From Cristatella mucedo (lineage: Eukaryota; Bryozoa; Phylactolaemata; Cristatellidae), in the NCBI GenBank assembly GCA_009760855.2, contig WPIO01000006.1, positions 3,894,501 to 3,957,500 of the forward strand: a stretch of 63,000 nt of DNA. The letters are read 5' to 3'. Below, one piece after another: positions 57,845-63,000 of this stretch (its first letter is position 1; every line of letters begins with the position of its first letter). The notes below the pieces were generated by a model. That model was not told the origin of the DNA. It worked only from the letters and a program-made list of their open reading frames with translations, and did not search any database. Both the position numbers and the translations under genes were made by a program.

Positions 57845-57925
57845 ATAGCATGGCGTCTTAAGAGAACCTAATCTCTTTCTAGGCATTTTACTTATTCTGG
57901 AAAGGAAGGATGTCAATTGATGAGT
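57845..57925 (-). mobile_element. LINE 3' tail fragment
   Basis: TTAAGAGAACCTAATCTCTT, TCTAGGCATTTTACTTATTC. Opposite in orientation to the adjacent coding fragment, so two independent insertions. Confidence 0.55.
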
Positions 57926-58319
57926 GATTCCACGCAAAACTTAAAGCACAGGTGCACCAAAGACGATTCAAACGAACGAAGCAAATGCTGTAAGCAGCGG
58001 ATGGATTGTAGCCTCTTTTCAAATCAGGGGATGTTGCGACGCGAAGTGCCTAGAAGAGGTTTTGTTCTTAGAGTGTGCTAATGAATGTACGTATTAATAC
58101 AAATTAATATTGTTAGTATCGCTCTAAATAAGATTACTTAGCCTTGCCGTTAAATCGCATCGTGATCGCCTGAAGGGCGATCTCTTGCACGTTAAATTTA
58201 AGTAATGATGCACTATTCGTGAGCCGGCAGGGAATTGACATAATCGACAGCAGTGCTGCTAGCCTAAGCTGGCTTGCAAGCTAACGCTTGTCCTTACGTA
58301 ACTTACCTTATGAAAATAA

Positions 58320-58405
58320 AGACCAGCTGATTCAACAGCCTCGTAAATATAGCGGCAGGAGAACCTGAGCGACAGGTCAGGTCCCGCTTGCAGCGTGCAG
58401 AACAA
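58320..58405 (-). repeat. SINE-A 3' fragment
   Basis: AGACCAGCTGATTCAACAGC, CTCGTAAATATAGCGGCAGG. The tRNA-derived half is absent. Confidence 0.5.
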
Positions 58406-58489
58406 CGGATTGCGTTACTCTAACTCAACCCGCGATCTAATGGGTCCAGGGCAGAAGTCCAACTTAATGATGAATGTTACTAGGCAGAA

Positions 58490-61400
58490 GAGGAGGACAA
58501 TCGACAAGCAAACACGTCACTCTGGTGGTGGAAAATCCGAGACAAAGAAAAGGCGGCCTTTTAGTCTAGAGTCAGTTGAGAATCCTGTCAGAAAAGGTTC
58601 CCGTTTCATCTTTTTTGCAAACATGGACGACCACTCCGAGATGTCTCGGGACTTGAGATAGACAAGTCCGGGCTATTTGTGCACAGTACCAGGTCATCCT
58701 TTTGCAACACGGACGACTGAGGAGCCCAGATCAATTGTGCACAGTATCCGGGGCCAGAATGTTTGCCTGAAATTGCTAGCTACGTTATATTTAAGACCAG
58801 GTTAACAGCTTGTGATCTTGGCAGCACTTCTCAGCGCAAAAAGACAAATATCGCTGCTCTACTTCGTAGTTTGTGGCAGGATAGCCCTTCAGCCAACTTG
58901 CAAACTAGCATCCGCCACCTAGCCGCCTACATGTCTTTGCGTTGCACTACACGATCGATTTAAACGAGTGCAATACAAATTATGTAGCTATGAGTTGCCT
59001 GGCCGATTTCAAAGAAACTTCCTGTTTGTATTAAGCTGCACCTAGAAACGTTTGCAGCGACACGGTCAAAGAACAATGTAATTTATTCTGCTTACATTTT
59101 GAATCCAGCACATCTTCTAAGGTGATGGCTCGCAGTCCAAGGCTTTTGAAGAACTTATATTCGTAGGCTAGCGCTCGTTGGAACGGCACGAAATGTTGAA
59201 AGCGAGGAGCGACTACTAGTGCATCATTGAACAAAAACAATCCGACGTCATCCTCATGTACATAGATTCTACAACAAATGCACACAAAGATGCAAGAGAC
59301 TCGCAACCCTTACACGATTTGGATTGACTATTGGCAAGTTTATGTACTGAAAAAGTAAAATATAACTCATTTGCGCACCGACCGCCCTAAAAGGACTTAA
59401 TCTTTATCAGGTTGCTTTACATATGCCGCATTGCTCGAGCCCATGACCTCAGTCGGTAAAGGCGAGCACATTACCACTGGATGGGCCAATCCAGGGCGGC
59501 TATTTTGAGGACTAGCGCGGCAGCAACTTTAAAATACATTAAATACGCTACACTAAATTAAATCAAACAAAAAAGATACATTAGAGTACATTACAATTAA
59601 GACACGCTCTTACAAGAGCTCTACGTGGAATCTGAAAGGTTATTCGTCGTTCACACTAGTTCATGTTCTGCATCGCCTCGTACTGGTGCTTGTGTCTGGT
59701 ACAGAAGACTGGTGCATGAGTGTGCAATTGCACTTAGGCTAGCGGGTGTCACGGAAAATGTACTAGAATTGTAGATCTTTAAATAATATATTTTAAAGCT
59801 TGTCGGTAAAAATGTAGAGATTTTTTGTTACCGCTTTCTATCAAATTGACCTATGGCCCACTACATGCGGTGAAACTGCCGACGCAGTTAGAGCCATCGG
59901 CAGTAATGTTTCGCTACAACTTGTAAGCCCATCTTTCTTACGAGCTATAATCACGTTTTAGCTAGTATCGCTCAGCACCAGCACTATTTCTGACTTTGTT
60001 GTTACCAAATGTTTCTCATCAAAGCTCGCCCTAGGTCACAGTATGGCAACTTCGGATTCACATTCTCTTTTTTCTTAACCGTGGCCTAATAAATAGAAAT
60101 TCACAACTGCGGTTGTCATTCTCTCGCCGTCTCTGATATATAAGTGTGTAGGTACCTTCACAAGAAGTTGTAATTAAGAGCTCAAGTGATGATTCTTCTA
60201 AAATCTACATATAGCCGTCATCTTGCACCAAGGACATTCGCAATACTACATCTGCTATGCTATCATCATCATCATCATCAACGTATAGATCAGCTTAGGT
60301 AAGACTTTCTAATGCAGTAGTGAGATCGCATAACAAAGATGATGACACTCAAAAGCATGCCTAGTCTACAGCCGATTGATAACAGGGCGATTCGACTGCT
60401 GATCAAGGTGGCCTACAACGAAGTCGAATGATGAATCGTCTGTAGAACGGACTCAAGCCAATCTCTTGGGCTAGTTGCTGGCTCTATTCATATACAAATA
60501 CAGTTCTTGTCTGCCCAAATATGAAAGCATTTCGTTCAAGACCCAAACAGTTCCTCATTATCAGTGGCAAAAATTTCGAAGCACAGAAATTATGCGCGAG
60601 CTTGCATTTAGTTGCCCCCACTGCTTAGAACAAAGCTAAAGATGACGCCAGGCCTTTGGAGAGAGCTATTGTGGCCTTTGTCAGCGAACAATTTTTTAGC
60701 TGACATTCTACTGGGACCAGTCAGTAGTTTAGACGCTGTGATTATTTTTTAGATTACACTTTTCTGGCTCCTCCAAAAATTGTATAATACTAATAATGAC
60801 AATAATACACAGGATAGAGAGTCCTCAGATAACTCTATTTCTAGGCGCTTTACATTTGCTGCAAAGGAAACACGATCGAATGCATGAAATTTTTTCCTTT
60901 GCTCAGGCTTTCATCAGGCCACGTGATATAATGTTTACATTGCCACGTGATATAAAGCCACTCCATCTCTGAGTGTCAGTACATTAATAATCAGACTGGG
61001 TTGAGTAGTGGGACCAAAGATTTCTCCTATTTATTGGACTATCGTTTAAAAGCTTCGGCACATCCGCGGCTCAGTGGACATAAGGGCTTGGACAACACGT
61101 GTTTGTTAAGCAGCTGACGAGGACTTCACCGCGTGGGCAGCGGTTTCGCTAGTGAAATGTGCTAACACATGTGCTTCAAGAGAGCTTAATAAAGAGGCAC
61201 ATCCTATCTTTCATTGTGCAATCACAAGCAGAAGTTCTCAATCCTCACATCACCCACCCTATGCTCAAGGCGGCTCTACATTGTTGTTCTCCGGTGGTCA
61301 GCTCTGCTGTCAGAACGCGTTCCTTTGCGGTAACGGTGGCAAAGATGACGAGTGCCTTTCTACCGAGAGCGACTTTCTCAGCCACGACAACCAGGTAACA

Positions 61401-62592
61401 GATATACATAGGTTGAAGAGCCAGTAGCAGTAGCTGTAGCTGTAGCTGTAGCAGTAGCAGTAGCTGTAGCTCACAAACGACGTTACCCATAACTTTCGTT
61501 TTTGTGCGTGAACATCCAAGTTACCGATGTTTACAAGGGGCGGCTTTCACGGAGTTTGCTGTCTCCAAACCGAGCGTGTGCCCAGGGCACGCTCCATGAA
61601 TGTAGTATGTGGCTATGACATGTAGAAATAATTGAGACCTATGAGCACAATTGATAGTAATCACAAAAAAATAGTGACAGTAAGTAAGGAGAATGATCAA
61701 TCTTGATATTTGCTAAGCGATGAAGTAAATAGATGAAGTAAACGGCACCTAGCAGTGGAAGACCAGGTTTGGAGGGCCACGAGTCTGCTACAGCAGCACA
61801 TTACTTAGAGAAGCAGCACTGCCCAACAGAGTTCGAGAAATTCCTTTGGTTATTGCATACCATGTTAGCGTACAAACGCCCTGCTGCACGCACAGACAGA
61901 GCCTGAATTACTCACATATATTTTTCGACGATCTTTGCATCCTCTCTGTGACTGTTTACGGCCTTCAACACGGCAAAGTCTTGCTGCATAATAAAATGTC
62001 GACCAGGCTCAGAAAGTTGCTGTAAGGAATCATAAATATATATTTTTTGAATTAAGCTGCTCCTTGCCACTAATTTGTGCGTAAGTAGCCGCCGGTGTTG
62101 GGCTCAGCGGTGAGCATGACTAAGCGAAAGTATATTTTTGCGAATAGGTAAGGTGCTCGCCTTTAACGACCTAGACCATGGGCTCGAGCCCTGCAATCAT
62201 AACGCCTGGATAGAGACCGAGTTCTCATAGAGCGCTAGAAAAATCTCGCGAGAGCATCAAGCGTGGGGCTCACCGGGCAGTGTAGAATTTTTGTCTGCGT
62301 CTCTTCCAACTTCTTGGCTAGCTGCAGCCGATGGCGAGCCTACCAATGAGCGCGAACGTCTTGCCCACTGCTGAGGTTAGCCAAGCAAAAATGGAAGCCA
62401 TGAAATGAGGTGACACAAAAACAATTTCGACTGACCTCTTTGATAATCCGATGTACTTCCTTTATGCTGCCTAAGCACTTGGCGATTATTAGACGATCTG
62501 CATGATCTCTTGGTGTGTGGCTCTTGAAAACGTTAAGGAGCGTGATATACTCTTGAATCCTCTCGAATGGAACCAGAAGAAGCTCGTGCAAT
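58490..62592 (-). CDS. Dbl-family Rho guanine nucleotide exchange factor, 3' portion (DH-PH)
   Basis: The family activates Rho GTPases at membranes and cytoskeleton. Minus exons in order: 62592-62436 (52 codons plus one base), 62019-61916, 59268-59096, and a final exon from 58766. Junctions are GT-AG and phases fit (0, 2, 1). The first exon encodes the end of the DH domain: LLLVPFERIQEYITLLNVFK, SHTPRDHADRLIIAKCLGSI, as in helices around the P-x-Q/E-R-I motif. The next two give a linker and PH strands (EKYIIYVHEDDVGLFLFNDA, LVVAPRF). In the last exon the frame set by splicing gives LVLCTNSPDL and stops at 58608-58606. One base off, SEWSSMFAKKMKREPF continues with the Trp expected in the closing PH helix and stops at 58490. 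So the C-terminus is uncertain. The 5' half is missing. The subfamily is not assigned. Confidence 0.75.
59365..59505 (-). repeat. SINE-B copy in RhoGEF intron
   Basis: CTCATTTGCGCACCGACCGC, AAGGACTTAATCTTTATCAG, TTGCTTTACATATGCCGC, GCTCGAGCCCATGACCTCAG. Confidence 0.7.
60780..60885 (-). mobile_element. LINE 3' tail fragment
   Basis: TAATAATGACAATAATACAC, GAGTCCTCAGATAACTCTAT, TTCTAGGCGCTTTACATTTG, CTGCAAAGGAAACACGATCG. It matches the 43200 tail. Confidence 0.65.
60918..60957 (+). promoter_or_regulatory. Twin CACGTG boxes and TATA-like sequence
   Basis: GCCACGTGATATAA occurs twice, 24 bp apart (E-box cores at 60920 and 60944). The second continues into TATAAAG at about 60951. It lies 0.3 kb before the candidate exon at 61261-61394 on the same strand. 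Confidence 0.3.
61261..61394 (+). CDS. Candidate first exon with mitochondrial-leader-like peptide
   Basis: Plus-strand ATG followed by 44 codons and two bases, then a donor (ACCAG|GTAACA). The peptide MLKAALHCCSPVVSSAVRTR and the following SFAVTVAKMTSAFLPRATFS is rich in Ala, Ser, Arg and Thr, nearly lacks acidic residues and could form an amphipathic helix, as mitochondrial targeting leaders do. An in-frame ATG lies further upstream at 61159. It sits antisense inside a RhoGEF intron. No second exon was recognised before 63000, so this could be a chance open frame. Confidence 0.3.
61424..61470. repeat. TAGCTG/TAGCAG hexamer repeat
   Basis: About eight imperfect 6-bp units (GTAGCAGTAGCTGTAGCTG). 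Confidence 0.9.
62145..62240 (+). repeat. SINE-B copy
   Basis: GAATAGGTAAGGTGCTCGCC, TTTAACGACCTAGACCATGG, GCTCGAGCCCTGCAATC, GCCTGGATAGAGACCGAGTT and CTCATAGAGCGCTAG. Confidence 0.7.
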
Positions 62593-63000
62593 CTAGCAAA
62601 AGGTGTGTGCACCAATCGCCCTCAACAGCAAGCCCACATATCTGACAAGAGCGGCATTTCACAGCAACATACTTGCAGCCGACGAATAAATAGCTAGCCT
62701 CATCCGAGGGAAGCCTAATTGGAATTAGGCGAGGTAGTCAACCTGCTGGCAGATTGTATCGAGTTATCAATCGCTAGCTGATCTACTGGCAGGCAGCCGA
62801 TCTATTATGCTGATGGAATTGTCAAAAGTAGGCTGTCATGACCCACAGATATTGGAGAAGAGAGCCGCAAAGTATTTTTTCCCGATAAGATACTTTCTTC
62901 TTATTTCTAATACTTGTACAATGAAATGCAAAGGTAGAATGTCTCTAGTCGACCCCAAATCCTCTGGAGACCTTGCCTTCAGGTCGTATGCTCCCGAAGC
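62593..63000. other. Right edge of the window
   Basis: Upstream side of the RhoGEF segment. A short minus-strand segment near 62672-62717 has a possible donor (TGCAA|GTATGT) whose phase would fit the exon at 62592, but it is too short to call. From about 62940 a forward LINE fragment begins. Confidence 0.35.
62940..63000 (+). mobile_element. LINE ORF2 C-terminal fragment, cut by the window end
   Basis: Reads PKSSGDLAFRSYAPEA, matching SKSFGDHAFSSYAPKA of the copy at 38110-38830. Confidence 0.7.

Larger units (their letters stand above)
52745..58489. other. Intergenic region between BUB3 and the RhoGEF
   Basis: Repeat debris only (listed), plus A/T-rich local duplications at 53283-53410 (AGCCAAAACTTAATTACAG twice) and 53465-53540 (TTAAAGCTGTCTTCTGAA twice). 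No exon is supported. Confidence 0.5.

Noticed and set aside
58395-58661. 88-codon plus-strand frame rich in Lys and Arg
   Set aside because: It begins in a SINE-A fragment and continues antisense to the RhoGEF final exon. No family match or splice support.

Overview
The window reads as genomic DNA of an invertebrate animal. Genes are split by many introns with GT-AG or GC-AG borders and carry AATAAA poly(A) signals. The proteins are animal-type: 26S proteasome ATPase Rpt1, spindle checkpoint protein Bub3, GDP-L-fucose synthase, and a Dbl-family Rho exchange factor. Gaps and introns hold tRNA-derived SINEs, decayed non-LTR retrotransposons, hAT and Tc1/mariner remnants and very long dinucleotide repeats. 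I cannot name the species. Nothing bacterial, viral or CRISPR-like was seen.

Layout. (1) 1-7.2 kb: minus-strand gene for an unrecognised protein that starts with a ubiquitin-like fold (exons 7167-7199 and 3249-3464), plus a further candidate minus exon at 1206-1328. (2) 7.2-7.8 kb: head-to-head promoter region. (3) 7793-21058, plus: complete 10-exon PSMC2/Rpt1, 434 residues. (4) 21-25 kb: SINEs, LINE and hAT remnants. (5) 25243-36293, minus: complete 8-coding-exon GDP-L-fucose synthase, about 320 residues, with introns full of long CA, GA and G/C runs; a non-coding first exon may lie near 40.1-40.5 kb. (6) 36.4-47.4 kb: mainly LINE and SINE debris, tandem repeats and a cluster of hairpins. 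(7) 47473-52725, plus: complete 3-exon BUB3, 328 residues. (8) 52.7-58.5 kb: repeats. (9) 58490-62592, minus: 3' part of a DH-PH RhoGEF. Its 5' part lies outside the window or was not found.

Functionally these are neighbours with housekeeping roles rather than a pathway. The one suggestive pairing is a ubiquitin-like-domain protein sharing a divergent promoter with a proteasome base ATPase. Exon borders of PSMC2, GFUS and BUB3 were set by hand so that every junction keeps frame and matches the known family sequence; total lengths agree with the families. Two introns (PSMC2 intron 5 and BUB3 intron 1) need GC donors.

The repeat fraction has two tRNA-derived SINE families, here called A and B. 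SINE-B has the same 3' tail as a CR1/L2/Jockey-like LINE in the window, which suggests that the LINE mobilised it.
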